Below are positions 37,296 to 46,977 of a stretch of 52,808 bases of DNA, piece after piece. How positions within the stretch are numbered: the stretch's first letter is position 1; the number at the start of each line of letters is the position of its first letter. The notes under the pieces are model-generated. The model made no database searches and had not been told where the DNA came from. It was given only the letters and a program-made list of their open reading frames with translations. Made by a program: the position numbers and the translations under genes. The DNA comes from Halarchaeum acidiphilum MH1-52-1. GTDB taxonomy: Archaea; Halobacteriota; Halobacteria; Halobacteriales; Halobacteriaceae. The DNA lies in assembly GCF_000474235.1 (NCBI RefSeq), contig NZ_BATA01000008.1, positions 1 through 52,808 on the forward strand, read 5' to 3'.

Positions 37296-38800
37296 GCTTT
37301 CTCCCGCAGCACGCCGCCACCGAGACCCTCCCACTCGACGCGGTATCCGAGTTCGGCGAGCACCGCGCTCGTCTCCGTCAGCCCGCGCTCTTCAACTCTC
37401 GCCTCGGCGTCGTCGAGCGCCATCCCCGCCTCGATCTCGTCTCGGAGGGCGTCGAGCACCGCGGGTCGGACGAGCGTTCGTCCCACCAGTCGGTGCTCGG
37501 GGAACGCGCGCTCCTCGACGACGTCGACCGATACGCCGTGCGTCACGGCGAGGTCGTCCAGCGCCACGACGTCCGCGTCGGGGACGAGTTCGGCGGGGAG
37601 TCCCTCGCTCGCGTCCGCCTCCAAGTCCGCCTCGAACTCGCGGAGGACGTCCACGACGTCCTTCACGCGCACGGAGCCCGCGTAGGGGATCGCGCGGTGG
37701 TCGCGCGTCTCGATCTCCTCGCCGACGCCGAGCGACTCGTCGACCGCGACGAGGAGTTCGACGTCCGTTTCCGCCAGCTGTGCGAGCTTCTTCTCGACGT
37801 ACTCGGGCGTCCAGAAGCCCATGATCTCGAAGTACACCCGAAAGTCGGCGTACCGGTAATCGAAGGCGAAGTCGGGGACCATCAGGTGCTCGCCGGCGGC
37901 GAGGAGGTCGGGTTCGCGGACGAGGTCCCAGTCGAGATCGAGCGCGGCGAAGCGCGTCGCGAACTCGCGCTCGACGCCGCTGTCGTAGGAGACGTCGGTC
38001 ACGGGTTCGGCGTCGGGGACGCGCAGCGGATCGGCGTCGCTGAGGGTCAGCGTCCGCTCGGTGCCCCGATCGTCGATCGTGGCTTCGAGGCGCCAGTCCT
38101 CGCGCTCGACGACGGCGCGGAGGACGCGCGCGAAGCGCGTGCCGTACCGTCGCGTCCGGCGGAAGAGCGCGTCCGGGCCGGTGAGGACGACCTCGCGGCC
38201 GAGTTCGCCCTCGATCTCGCGCACCTCGTAGAGGAGGCCGAGCCGCTTGATCGCGAGGACGAGCGAGCGCGGATCGTCCGTGCGGACGCGGACCTCCGTG
38301 GCGTCGAAGAGCGCGGTCTGCGCCAACGAGAGGTTGTACTGGGCGACGAGCGCCTCGGGGGACCAGCGCGGATCGAACTTCGTCAGGACCTCGCGCGACT
38401 CGCGATCCGCGTGGAGGCTCGTCGCCACGTCGTCCGGCGTCGCGTCGAGGCGCGCGGCGGCGTCGGCGAGCGCGTCGTCGCGTTCGGTCTCGGTGACGAC
38501 GCCGACGTCATCCGCGGCGGCGAACGCGACGCGGCGGGCCGTCTGCGGGTCGAGGGGCGCGCGGACCGCGAAGGTCCCGTCGCGCTCGGCGAGCTTCGCG
38601 AACCCGCGAACGAGCTTGAAGTCCGGGGCCTCGCGTTCGAGCGCGGTGAGCGCCGCCGTCAGCGTCCGCCGGTCGTCGCCGACGGCGTCGCGATGGGCGT
38701 CGAGGACGCGCCCGGCGATCGCCGCGTCGCCGTCGTCGGCGAAGCGCGGCCGGTAGCCGCCGCCGGCGCGCGAGACCCGCAGGAGGTCCTTCGTGAGCAC
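37292..38800 (-). CDS. DUF790 nuclease Bax1, partner of XPB
   Basis: Archaeal DNA-repair nuclease of 502 residues (DUF790/Bax1). It opens VLTKDLLRVSRAGGGYRPRF and has FDPRWSPEALVAQYNLSLAQ, VEREFATRFAALDLDWDLV, and a PD-(D/E)xK-like core LMVPDFAFDYRYADFRVYFE then IMGFWTPEYVEKKLAQL and ELLVAVDESLG. In other archaea Bax1 binds XPB and cuts DNA at bubble junctions. The xpb gene lies just upstream on the same strand, separated by one small antisense lipoprotein gene. The GTG at 38800 begins the conserved block. Its stop overlaps the convergent DUF7122-like gene. Confidence 0.88.
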   Translation of the reverse strand: MLTKDLLRVSRAGGGYRPRFADDGDAAIAGRVLDAHRDAVGDDRRTLTAALTALEREAPDFKLVRGFAKLAERDGTFAVRAPLDPQTARRVAFAAADDVGVVTETERDDALADAAARLDATPDDVATSLHADRESREVLTKFDPRWSPEALVAQYNLSLAQTALFDATEVRVRTDDPRSLVLAIKRLGLLYEVREIEGELGREVVLTGPDALFRRTRRYGTRFARVLRAVVEREDWRLEATIDDRGTERTLTLSDADPLRVPDAEPVTDVSYDSGVEREFATRFAALDLDWDLVREPDLLAAGEHLMVPDFAFDYRYADFRVYFEIMGFWTPEYVEKKLAQLAETDVELLVAVDESLGVGEEIETRDHRAIPYAGSVRVKDVVDVLREFEADLEADASEGLPAELVPDADVVALDDLAVTHGVSVDVVEERAFPEHRLVGRTLVRPAVLDALRDEIEAGMALDDAEARVEERGLTETSAVLAELGYRVEWEGLGGGVLREKA

Positions 38801-38854
38801 GTTCCGGCGTTGGCGACCGGCGGATAAAAGACACGCGGGACCGACGGGGACAGT

Positions 38855-39214
38855 ATGGATCGCCGGACGTTCCTCGCGCGCGGCGCGGGCGCCGCCGGCC
38901 TCCTCGGCCTCGCCGGCTGTCTCGGGGCGTCGGCCGACCCGGCGGCGCTCCTCGTCGCGAGCACGGATGTCGACTTCGCCGACGACGGCTCGCTCGTCAT
39001 CGAGGCAATCGTCTCGAACGTCGAGACCGGCCGGTACGCCGCGACGGTCGTCTTCGGCCCCGAGATCGACGGCCGGACGCGCGAACGCACCGTCGACGTG
39101 ACGCTCGACGCGAACAGTACGCGGGTCGTGACCGTAACGTACGACGGCGTGAAACGCGCCGGCGCGCCCGACGTCACGCCGCACGTCTCGCTGCGCGACG
39201 TTCGTCGCGCGTAG
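38855..39214 (+). CDS. Small Tat lipoprotein of unknown function
   Basis: A 119-residue exported protein. The N-terminus MDRRTFLARGAGAAGLLG carries the twin-arginine motif R-R-x-F-L, followed by a lipobox LAGC (Cys at about 22). The mature part is a single beta-sandwich-like domain (SLVIEAIVSNVETGRYAATV, then VDVTLDANSTRVVTVTYDG) reminiscent of small Ig-like modules. The function is unknown. It lies opposite in direction to, and between, bax1 and xpb. Confidence 0.75.
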   Translation: MDRRTFLARGAGAAGLLGLAGCLGASADPAALLVASTDVDFADDGSLVIEAIVSNVETGRYAATVVFGPEIDGRTRERTVDVTLDANSTRVVTVTYDGVKRAGAPDVTPHVSLRDVRRA

Positions 39215-39260
39215 CGTTCCCCGTCGCGTCGTCTGACGGCACCGATGGAGTCCCGAGCGG

Positions 39261-40603
39261 CTACCGCCGCCGATCCGCGACGCGCTCCTCCGCCGTGTCC
39301 GCGCTCACGAGTTCGTAGAGCGTCGCGCGCGAGCCGTCCTCCTTCGGTCGGAGGACGCGTCCGAGGCGTTGGGTGAACTCGCGCTCGCTGCCCGATCCCG
39401 CGAAGACGACGGCGACGTTCGCGTCGGGGACGTCAACGCCCTCGTCGAGGACGTTCGCCGTCACGACGCGCGAGTAGGTGCCCTCGCGGAACTTTCGCAG
39501 TATCTCGCGGCGCTCGCTCGCCCCGGTCTCGTGCGTGATCGGCGGGAGGAGGAAGCGCTCGGAGAGCCGGTAGACGAGGTCCGTCGAGGCCGTGAAGACG
39601 ATCACGCGATCCCCGCGGTGGCGGTCGAGGATCGACGCGAGTTCGGCGACCTTCGCCTCGGACTCCTGCACGATGGTGCGCGCGCGCTGTTTGGCGAGCA
39701 GCGCCTCGCGCGCCCGCGGGTCGTTCCCGGAGCGCTTGACGAGCTCCTGATAATCGCTCCCGGAGGTGAACGTGATGTTCGCCTGCCGGACGTAGTCCGT
39801 GAAGGTGCCCTGCGCGTCCTCGTAGCGCTCGCGTTCCGCGGGGGTGAGCGGCACCTCGACGCGCCGGACGTCGTAGGGCGCGAGGTGCTCCCCGGCGAGA
39901 TCGTCCACGTCGAGTCGGTAGACGACGTCGCCGACGAGATCGGTGAGGATCTCGTGAGCGCCGTCCGGGCGCTCGAACGTCGCGGTGAGACCGAGGCGCG
40001 CGGGCGCGACGAGCAGGCGCGCGATGTCGCGGTACCCCTCGCCGCCGAGGTGGTGCACCTCTCGAAGACGACGAGACCGAAGCGATCGCCGAGTTCGTCC
40101 GCGCGGAGGTACGCGGAATCATAGGTGGCGACCGTCACGTCGCCGAGCACCTGTTCGCCGCCGCCGAGCTGGCCGACGTCGCAGTCGAATTCGGTTTCGA
40201 GTTCCTCGCGCCACTGATTGAGGAGGTCGATGGTGGGGACGACGACGAGCGCACTCGTGCCGACCGCCTCGATGGCCTTCAGCGCGAGGACGGTCTTGCC
40301 CGCGCCCGTCGGGAGTTCGACGACGCCGCGCTCGTCGTTCCCCTCCCACGCGTCGAGCGCGTCGCGCTGGTAGTCGCGCAGGTCGTACGTCGAGGCGACG
40401 TCGAGGTCCTCCCAGCGCGGCACCGAGTCCTCGACGGTCGTACCGAGCGTCCGCAGGTGGTCGCGGAGGGGACCGTAGCGATACCCCGGCACGCGCCCGG
40501 TGTCGGTGCGGTCGTCGCGCTCGACGTACGGGAGGCGCCCGTAGGCGTCGGCGTCGCCGCCGACCCGAACCGTACCGTCCGCGTAGTCGAGCGTGACCGG
40601 CAT
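39261..40603 (-). CDS. XPB/Rad25-type DNA helicase (frameshifted)
   Basis: Superfamily 2 DNA translocase of about 447 residues. An N-terminal damage-recognition part (VPGYRYGPLRDHLRTLG) precedes Walker A VVELPTGAGKTVLALKAI, the DEAH-type box FEEVHHLGG, motif III LGLTATFER, VIVFTASTDLVYRLSERF, ANVLDEGVDVPDANVAVVF and motif VI FTQRLGRVLRPKEDG. A RED-like residue group and thumb region lie between. The DEAH box is split by a frameshift near 40060; one more G restores FEEVHHLGGEGYRDIA. XPB works with Bax1, encoded just downstream, in nucleotide-excision-type repair in archaea. Confidence 0.9.
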
Positions 40604-40688
40604 CGCTTCACCGTTGGGCGGGTGTCCGTTTAGGTCCCTCGAACGCCGTTCTGAAACCCTTATCCCGCGTCGGGCGCTTCCTCCGTCC

Positions 40689-41339
40689 ATGACTGACGAC
40701 GCCGACGGTGTGGAGGTCGACGTGGAGGAGCCTGCGGCGAGCGACGCCGAGGCGGGCGCGGACGAGGCGGCCGAACCCGACGCAGTCGGCGAGTCGCTCG
40801 CCGAGCGCGTCGCGGAGTACGACGAGGACCTCGCGGAGGAAGTTGCCGACGTCGTGAGCGATCGCAACGAGCTCGCGGAGGACGTCGAGGACCTCGAAGC
40901 CGAGGTCGAGGATCTCGAAGAGCGCCTCCAGCGCGTGCAGGCGGACTTCCAGAACTACAAGAAGCGCGCGAAGCGCAAGCAGGAGGAGACGGAGGAGCGC
41001 GCGACGGAGGACCTCGTGACGCGCCTGCTCGACGTTCGGGACAATTTGACGCGCGCGCTCGCAGAGGAGTCGAACGATGCCGACTCGCTGCGCGAGGGGG
41101 TCGAGATGACGAAGCGCGAACTCGATCGGGTCTTCGAGGACGAGGGGGTCGAGGAGATCGCGCCCGAACCGGGCACCGAAACCGACCCGCACCGCCACGA
41201 GGTCATGCTGGAAGTGTCGAGCGACGAGCCGGAGGGCACGGTCGCCGAGGTGTACCGGCCGGGCTACGAGATGGGCGGGAAGGTCCTCCGCGCCGCGCAG
41301 GTGACGGTCAGCGACGGATCCGGTGCGGACGACGAGTGA
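40689..41339 (+). CDS. grpE: Hsp70 nucleotide-exchange factor GrpE
   Basis: Cytoplasmic cochaperone of 216 residues. An acidic N-terminus leads into a long coiled coil (EDVEDLEAEVEDLEERLQRV), the conserved QADFQNYKKRAKRKQEE block and a C-terminal beta-wing with HRHEVMLEVSS, GTVAEVYRPGYEMGGKVLRA and AQVTVSD. It releases ADP from DnaK. Gene order grpE-dnaK-dnaJ is the usual haloarchaeal arrangement, a chaperone system acquired from bacteria. The ATG at 40689 is preceded by a CTTATCCC box. A 199-nt gap with its own promoter separates it from dnaK. Confidence 0.93.
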   Translation: MTDDADGVEVDVEEPAASDAEAGADEAAEPDAVGESLAERVAEYDEDLAEEVADVVSDRNELAEDVEDLEAEVEDLEERLQRVQADFQNYKKRAKRKQEETEERATEDLVTRLLDVRDNLTRALAEESNDADSLREGVEMTKRELDRVFEDEGVEEIAPEPGTETDPHRHEVMLEVSSDEPEGTVAEVYRPGYEMGGKVLRAAQVTVSDGSGADDE

Positions 41340-41502
41340 GGGACGACGCCGGTCGGCGGTGACGGGGCGATCGCGACGACGATGGCATGCCGAGCGCCCG
41401 ATTACCGGTTCATCATAAACCCAGCGCTCCGCGACGCTGACACGGCCCGAGGCGCCCGTTTTCGCGTTCGCTGGCGGTCGTGTTAGTCGTCCCCACTAGC
41501 AA

Positions 41503-41510
41503 GCTTTAAA
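41503..41510 (+). promoter_or_regulatory. TATA box of dnaK
   Basis: GCTTTAAA lies about 35 nt before the dnaK ATG, followed by CGAAAC just downstream of it. It is the best match to the haloarchaeal TATA consensus in this gap and allows a 5' leader of only a few bases. Confidence 0.6.
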
Positions 41511-41538
41511 CCGAAACAGCGGCTTATTCCCTCCCAAG

Positions 41539-43467
41539 ATGGCCAGCCAGAAGATTCTCGGTATCGACCTCGGTACCACGAACAGCGCGTTCGCGGTGAT
41601 GGAGGGCGGCGAGCCCGAGATCATCGCGAACAGCGAGGGCGAGCGGACGACGCCCTCGGTCGTCTCGTACGACGACGGGGAACTCCTCGTCGGGAAGCCC
41701 GCGAAGAATCAAGCGGTGCAGAACCCCGACCAGACCGTCGCCTCCATCAAGCGCCACATGGGCGAGGAGGACTACGCGGTCGAACTCGGTGACGAGGAGT
41801 ACACGCCCGAGGAGATCAGCGCGCGCATCCTCCAGAAGATCAAGCGCGACGCGGAGGACTACCTCGGTGACGACGTCGAGAAGGCCGTCATCACGGTCCC
41901 CGCGTACTTCAACGACAAGCAGCGACAGGCGACGAAGAACGCCGGCCAGATCGCGGGCTTCGACGTCGAGCGCATCGTCAACGAGCCGACGGCCGCGTCG
42001 ATGGCGTACGGTCTCGACGAGGAGGGCGAGAACACGGTGCTCGTCTACGACCTCGGCGGCGGGACGTTCGACGTCTCCGTCCTCGAAATCGCCGAGGGCG
42101 CCTACGACGTCATCGCGACGAACGGGGACAACGACCTCGGGGGGGACGACTGGGACGACGCCCTCATCGACCACCTCGCCGACGAGTTCGAGGACGAGCA
42201 CGGCATCGACCTCCGCGAGGACCGACAGGCCCTCCAGCGCCTGAAGGACGCCGCGGAGGAGGCGAAGATCGAACTCTCCTCGCGCAAGGAGACGACCGTC
42301 AACCTCCCGTTCATCACGGCGACGGACGACGGTCCCGTCCACCTCGAACAGGACGTGACGCGCGCGACGTTCGAGAAGATCACGTCCGACCTCCTCGAAC
42401 GGACGGTCGGGCCGACGAAACAGGCCCTCGAGGACGCCGGCTTCGACACGAGCGACATCGATGACGTCGTCCTCGTGGGCGGCTCGACGCGGATGCCGCA
42501 GGTGCAGGAGAAGGTCGAGGAGGTCATCGGACAGGCGCCCCGGAAGTCCGTCAATCCGGACGAGGCCGTCGCGCTCGGCGCGGCCGTGCAGGGCGGCGTG
42601 CTCTCCGGCGACGTCGAGGACGTCGTCCTCCTCGACGTCACCCCGCTCAGCCTCGGGATCGAGGTGAAGGGCGGGCTCTTCGAGCGCCTCGTCGAGAAGA
42701 ACACCACCATCCCGACGGAGGCCTCGAAGGTGTTCACGACCGCCGTGGACAATCAGCAGTCCGTTCAGATCCGCGTCTTCCAAGGCGAGCGCGAGATCGC
42801 CGAGGAGAACGAGCTGCTGGGCGCGTTCCAGCTGACCGGCATTCCGCCGGCACCCGCCGGCACCCCGCAGATCGAGGTGTCGTTCGAGATCGACGCGGAC
42901 GGCATCGTCCACGTCTCCGCGGAGGATCAGGGGTCGGGCAACTCCGAGGACATCACCATCGAGGGCGGCGCCGGCCTCTCCGATGAGGAGATCGAGCGCA
43001 TGCAGGAGGAGGCGGAAGAACACGCCGCCGAGGACGAGGAGCGCCGCGAGCGCATCGAGGCCCGCAACGAGGCCGAGACGGCCGTTCAGCGCGCCGAGAC
43101 CCTCCTCGAGGAGAACGAGGAGATGGTCGACGAGGAGACGCGCGAGACGATCGAGAGCGACGTCGAGGACATCGAGGCGCTCCTCGAGGACGAGGACGCC
43201 GAGACCGAGGCGATTCGGGACGCCACCGAGGCGCTCAGCGAGGACCTCCAAGAGATCGGCAAACAGGCCTACGAGGGCGCCCAGCAGGCAGGGGCCGGCG
43301 GCGCGGGCGCCGGTGCCGGCATGGGCGGCATGGGCAGTATGGGTGACATGGGCGACATGGACCCCGAAGACGTCGATGCCGAGGACTTCGTCGACGCCGA
43401 CTTCGAAGATGTTGATGGCAACGACGCAGACGACGCAGACGACGCAGACGACACGGACGCGAACTGA
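41539..43467 (+). CDS. dnaK: Molecular chaperone DnaK (Hsp70)
   Basis: ATP-dependent chaperone of 642 residues. The ATPase domain has [62 protein letters not shown] and [13 protein letters not shown]. The short [12 protein letters not shown] region lacks the insertion of Gram-negative Hsp70s, as in Gram-positive and archaeal proteins. The substrate-binding domain starts at [14 protein letters not shown], then a helical lid and a Gly/Met-rich tail followed by an acidic D-A-D-D repeat from a short GACGCAGAC microsatellite. It works with GrpE and DnaJ encoded on either side. Confidence 0.96.
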   Translation: MASQKILGIDLGTTNSAFAVMEGGEPEIIANSEGERTTPSVVSYDDGELLVGKPAKNQAVQNPDQTVASIKRHMGEEDYAVELGDEEYTPEEISARILQKIKRDAEDYLGDDVEKAVITVPAYFNDKQRQATKNAGQIAGFDVERIVNEPTAASMAYGLDEEGENTVLVYDLGGGTFDVSVLEIAEGAYDVIATNGDNDLGGDDWDDALIDHLADEFEDEHGIDLREDRQALQRLKDAAEEAKIELSSRKETTVNLPFITATDDGPVHLEQDVTRATFEKITSDLLERTVGPTKQALEDAGFDTSDIDDVVLVGGSTRMPQVQEKVEEVIGQAPRKSVNPDEAVALGAAVQGGVLSGDVEDVVLLDVTPLSLGIEVKGGLFERLVEKNTTIPTEASKVFTTAVDNQQSVQIRVFQGEREIAEENELLGAFQLTGIPPAPAGTPQIEVSFEIDADGIVHVSAEDQGSGNSEDITIEGGAGLSDEEIERMQEEAEEHAAEDEERRERIEARNEAETAVQRAETLLEENEEMVDEETRETIESDVEDIEALLEDEDAETEAIRDATEALSEDLQEIGKQAYEGAQQAGAGGAGAGAGMGGMGSMGDMGDMDPEDVDAEDFVDADFEDVDGNDADDADDADDTDAN

Positions 43468-43513
43468 AGCCAACGCCTAACCGCACGCACCCACTACCCC
43501 CTCCACCTACCCG

Positions 43514-44704
43514 ATGAGTCAGGACTTCTACGACGCGCTCGGGGTCGATCGCGACGCCGACGAGAGCGAGATCAAGAAGGCGTACCGCAAGAAGGTCAAG
43601 CAGTACCACCCGGACGTGAGCGACGAGCCCGACGCCGAGGAGAAGTTCAAGACGATTCAGAAGGCGAAGGACGTGCTCACCGACGAGGACAAGCGCGAGG
43701 CCTACGACCGCCTCGGCCACGAGCGCTACGAGGAGGCCGAGAAGCACGGCGCGGACCCCGGATCCGGCGGAGCGGGCGGCGCCGGCGGGATGGGCGGCAT
43801 GGGAGGCATGGGCGGTGCCGGCGGTATGGGCGGCGCCGGCGGGATGGGCGGTGCCGGCGGCATGAACGACATCTTCGAGCAGTTCTTCGGCGGGGGCGGA
43901 CGCTCGCAGGACCCGAACCGACCCCAGCAGGGGCAGGACCTCCGGACGCGAATGGACATCGACCTGCAGGAGGCCCACGACGGCGCGACGAAGCAGCTCA
44001 CCGTCACGCGCCCCGAGTCCTGTCCGGAGTGCGACGGCAGCGGCCATCCCGCCGATGCGGACGTCCGCACCTGTCCCGAGTGCGACGGGCAGGGGCAGAC
44101 GACGACCGTCCAACAGACGCCGCTCGGCCGCGTCCAGCAGCGCCAGACGTGTCGGCGCTGCGGCGGCGAGGGGCAGATCTACAGCGAGAACTGCGACGAG
44201 TGCAACGGGCAGGGCACCGTCCGCCGCGAGGCGACGCTCACCGTCGAGATCCCCGCGGGGATCGCCGACGGGCAGACCCTCCGCATGGAGCGCGAGGGCG
44301 CGCCCGGCGAGAACCGGGGGCCGAACGGCGACCTCCTCATCGAGATCTCCGTCGAGAGCCATCCCGAATTCGAACGCGACGGCGACGACCTCGAACACCG
44401 CCATCCCATCTCGTTCCCGCAGGCCGTCTTCGGCGCGACGATCCAAGTGCCGACGCTCGACGGCGAGGTCGAGTTCGAGGTGCCAACGGGTACACAGAGC
44501 GGCGAGCGCTTCCGCCTCCGCCGGAAGGGCATGCCCCGCCTCCGCGGCCGCGGGCAGGGCGACCTCTACGTCACCGTGCAGGTCGTCACGCCCGAGTCGC
44601 TCAACGAGGAGCAACGCGAGGCTCTCGAAGCCTTCGCGGAAGCGGGCGGCGAGGAGGTCGACGTCGAGCAGGGCTTCTTCGAGAAGATCAAGAACAGCCT
44701 GTAG
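43514..44704 (+). CDS. dnaJ: Hsp40 cochaperone DnaJ
   Basis: Type I Hsp40 of 396 residues. The J domain spans 1-70 with the HPD motif in VKQYHPDVSDEP. A Gly/Met-rich linker of repeated GGMGGAGG units (about 43770-43865) follows. The zinc region has four C-x2-C-x-G-x-G type repeats (CPECDGSGHP, CPECDGQGQT, CRRCGGEGQI, CDECNGQGTV). The C-terminal substrate domains include VEIPAGIADGQTLRMEREG and RLRRKGMPRLRGRGQGDLYV. It stimulates DnaK ATPase. Its stop is 3 nt from the end of the convergent membrane-protein gene. Confidence 0.96.
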   Translation: MSQDFYDALGVDRDADESEIKKAYRKKVKQYHPDVSDEPDAEEKFKTIQKAKDVLTDEDKREAYDRLGHERYEEAEKHGADPGSGGAGGAGGMGGMGGMGGAGGMGGAGGMGGAGGMNDIFEQFFGGGGRSQDPNRPQQGQDLRTRMDIDLQEAHDGATKQLTVTRPESCPECDGSGHPADADVRTCPECDGQGQTTTVQQTPLGRVQQRQTCRRCGGEGQIYSENCDECNGQGTVRREATLTVEIPAGIADGQTLRMEREGAPGENRGPNGDLLIEISVESHPEFERDGDDLEHRHPISFPQAVFGATIQVPTLDGEVEFEVPTGTQSGERFRLRRKGMPRLRGRGQGDLYVTVQVVTPESLNEEQREALEAFAEAGGEEVDVEQGFFEKIKNSL

Positions 44705-44707
44705 CCG

Positions 44708-45232
44708 TTATTCTGTGGGGCTTCGCCGCGCCCGCACGGCCCGCCAGACGAGCGCGGCGGCGCCGGAGATACGGGGGGCGCGTGTCCCTGTACGTCCCGA
44801 CGGCGAGGGCGGCGAGCGAGAGCCCGTAGACGACGAACGGCAGTTCGCGGAGCCAGTAGACGAACGGGAAGCCGCCGGCCGCGTCCGTGGTGAGGCGGTA
44901 GGTGTCGCCCTCGTTGACGACGGCGCAGATGCCGCGGCCGGGGGCGATGTTGTCGCTGTACGTGAAGTCCGCGGGCCAGTCCTCGCGGCCGTAGACGGTG
45001 TCGTAACCATCGGGCGACTCGATGGCGCGCTCGACGGCGGCGCGCCCGCCCGCGGAGAGGTCGTCGGCGTGGAGCACGGGCGTCGCGTTTCGCACCTGCG
45101 ACTGGTCGATTTTCTCGACGGAGAGCGTCGCCTGCTCGCCCCAGTCGTTCATCGTGAACGGAGCGCCGACGAGCGTGAGCGCCACGAGGCCGGCGAGGGG
45201 GGCGACGACGAGGCGGGCGTCCGGGTGTCCAT
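44708..45232 (-). CDS. Haloarchaeal membrane protein of unknown function (two frameshifts)
   Basis: Repaired reading of about 174 residues. MDTRTP joins RLVVAPLAGLVALTLVGAPF (signal-anchor span) after a one-base loss near 45216. An extracellular domain follows (SVEKIDQSQVRNATPVLHAD, GYDTVYGREDWPADFTYSDN, RGICAVVNEGDTYRLTTD), then a second span (LPFVVYGLSLAALAVGTY). Near 44775 one extra base in a G run separates this from the end RISGAAALVWRAVRAR with stop at 44708. The topology suggests a domain held outside between two spans. I do not recognise its function. It converges on dnaJ and is divergent from the aminotransferase gene. Confidence 0.6.
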
Positions 45233-45292
45233 ACGCCAACCAGTCACAGTCACGACAAGTTCTTTCGAGTGCCCGACTCGCGAACCCGCGGG

Positions 45293-45300
45293 ATTTAATC
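45293..45300 (+). promoter_or_regulatory. TATA-like box of the aminotransferase gene
   Basis: ATTTAATC lies about 30 nt before the ATG at 45324. Confidence 0.6.
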
Positions 45301-45323
45301 GGGTGCGCGCCGCCCTCGCACAC

Positions 45324-46445
45324 ATGAGCGAGTTCTCCGAGCGCGTGGAAGCCATCGACATCAGCGGCATCCGGAAGGTGTTCGAGGCGGCGAGCGAGGA
45401 CGCGATCAACCTCGGGTTGGGCCAGCCCGACTTCCCGACGCCCGAGCACGCCCGGCAGGGCGCCATCGACGCCATCGAAGCCGGGAAGGCGGACGGCTAC
45501 ACGTCGAACAAGGGGACGGCGAGCCTCCGCGCGGCGATCGCGGAGAAGCACGCCCGCGACAACGCGTTCACGGTGTCGCCGGAGGACGTCATCGCGACGT
45601 CGGGCGGGAGCGAGGCGCTCCACCTCGCCATCGAAGCGCACGTCGACGACGGCGAGGAAGTGCTCTTCCCCGATCCGGGCTTCGTCTCCTACGACGCGCT
45701 GACGAAGCTCGCGGGCGGCACGCCCGTCGGTCTCCCGCTGCGCGATGACCTGACGCTCGATCCCGCGACGGTCGAGGAGCACATCACGGAGGACACCGCG
45801 GCGTTCGTCGTGAACTCCCCGGCGAATCCGACGGGTGCGGTGTCGCCCCCCGAGGACATGCGCGAGTTCGCGCGCATCGCCGAGGAGCACGACGTGCTCT
45901 GCATCAGCGACGAAGTCTACGAGCACATCGTCTTCGAGGGCGAACACCGTTCGCCGATGGCCTACGACGAGTCGGGGAACGTCGTCGTCGTGAACGCCTG
46001 CTCGAAGACCTACTCGATGACTGGCTGGCGCCTCGGCTGGGTGACCGGCACCACGGAGCGCGTCGAGCGGATGCTCCGCGTCCACCAGTACGCACAGGCC
46101 TGTGCGTCCGCGCCCGCGCAGTACGCTGCGGAGGCGGCGCTCACCGGACCGCAGGAGTCCGTTGCGGAGATGGTGTCCGCGTTCGAGGAGCGCCGGGACG
46201 TCCTCTTAGACGGTCTCGAAGACATGGGACTCGACGTGCCGACGCCGAAGGGCGCGTTCTACGCGATGCCCGAGGTGCCTGACGGGTGGGTCGACGCGGT
46301 GCTCGATCGCGGCGTCGTCGTCGTCCCCGGCGGCGCGTTCGGCGATCGCGGCGCGGGGTCCGCCCGGATCTCCTACGCGACGAGCATGGCGAACATCGAG
46401 GACGCGCTCGACGCGATGCGCGAGGCGACCGCCGCGGTCCGCTGA
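45324..46445 (+). CDS. PLP-dependent class I/II aminotransferase
   Basis: Fold-type I aminotransferase of 373 residues. Features are INLGLGQPDFPTPEHARQG, YTSNKGTASLRAAIAEKH, VNSPANPTGAV, CISDEVYEHIVFEG (the Asp/Tyr that contact PLP), the Schiff-base Lys in VVNACSKTYSMTGWRLGW and a C-terminal ARISYATSMANIEDALD Arg that binds the substrate carboxylate. It belongs to the aspartate/aromatic/alanine aminotransferase group; the exact amino donor cannot be assigned. It is leaderless by its promoter spacing and is not obviously in an operon. Confidence 0.9.
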   Translation: MSEFSERVEAIDISGIRKVFEAASEDAINLGLGQPDFPTPEHARQGAIDAIEAGKADGYTSNKGTASLRAAIAEKHARDNAFTVSPEDVIATSGGSEALHLAIEAHVDDGEEVLFPDPGFVSYDALTKLAGGTPVGLPLRDDLTLDPATVEEHITEDTAAFVVNSPANPTGAVSPPEDMREFARIAEEHDVLCISDEVYEHIVFEGEHRSPMAYDESGNVVVVNACSKTYSMTGWRLGWVTGTTERVERMLRVHQYAQACASAPAQYAAEAALTGPQESVAEMVSAFEERRDVLLDGLEDMGLDVPTPKGAFYAMPEVPDGWVDAVLDRGVVVVPGGAFGDRGAGSARISYATSMANIEDALDAMREATAAVR

Positions 46446-46488
46446 CCCGTCCGCGGGGTTTTAGCGACCGTCGCTCGAACGTTCGCGC

Positions 46489-46977
46489 ATGTCGAGCGAA
46501 CCCCGTCGCATCGAGGAGAAGGCCTACGCGTACGTGACGCGCGACGGGTCGGACCTCCTCGTCTTCGAGCCGCCGGACGGCGAGGGACCACAGGTCCCGA
46601 AGGGCGGCGTCGAACCGGACGAAGATCCCGCTGACGCCGTATTGCGCGAACTCCGCGAGGAGACCGGACTCGGAGACGCGACGCTGTGCGCGCACGTCGC
46701 CACGGACGAGTGGTCCCACCTCACGAAGCCGAAGGCCTATCGCAGATACTTCTACCACGTTCGCGTCGACGCGGTACCGGACCGGTGGTCCCACGAGGTC
46801 ACCGGCGGCGGCGAGGACGACGGCCTCGTCTACGCCTGCTATTGGGTGGATCTCGCGACGGCCGCCGAGCGACTCGTCCGTGAGCAGGGGGCGTACCTCG
46901 ACGCGCTCGACGACGCCGACTGCGGGGACGCGAGCGACGGCGTCACTCAGAACGCCGACAGGACGTCCTCCTCGTAG
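46489..46977 (+). CDS. NUDIX hydrolase
   Basis: Soluble pyrophosphohydrolase of 162 residues. The Nudix box runs from KGGVEPDEDPADAVLR to ELREETGLGDA, with the catalytic R-E-x-x-E-E-x-G pattern intact, framed by KAYAYVTRDGSDLLVFEP and DRWSHEVTGGGEDDG, YWVDLATAAERL. The substrate (capped nucleotides, NDP-sugars or similar) is unknown. It is the intact relative of the remnant at 7077-7389. A GGTTTTAG box lies about 30 nt before the ATG. Its last 31 nt overlap the end of the convergent LLM oxidoreductase gene. Confidence 0.88.
   Translation: MSSEPRRIEEKAYAYVTRDGSDLLVFEPPDGEGPQVPKGGVEPDEDPADAVLRELREETGLGDATLCAHVATDEWSHLTKPKAYRRYFYHVRVDAVPDRWSHEVTGGGEDDGLVYACYWVDLATAAERLVREQGAYLDALDDADCGDASDGVTQNADRTSSS

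Noticed and set aside
37296-37824. Extension of the PUA-like gene to 37824
   Set aside because: It comes from the frameshift near 37275; the natural stop in the restored frame is at 37293-37295, and the extension is antisense to bax1.
43770-43865. CRISPR-like or satellite repeat in dnaJ
   Set aside because: The repeats are in-frame Gly/Met codons of the normal DnaJ linker, with no spacers.
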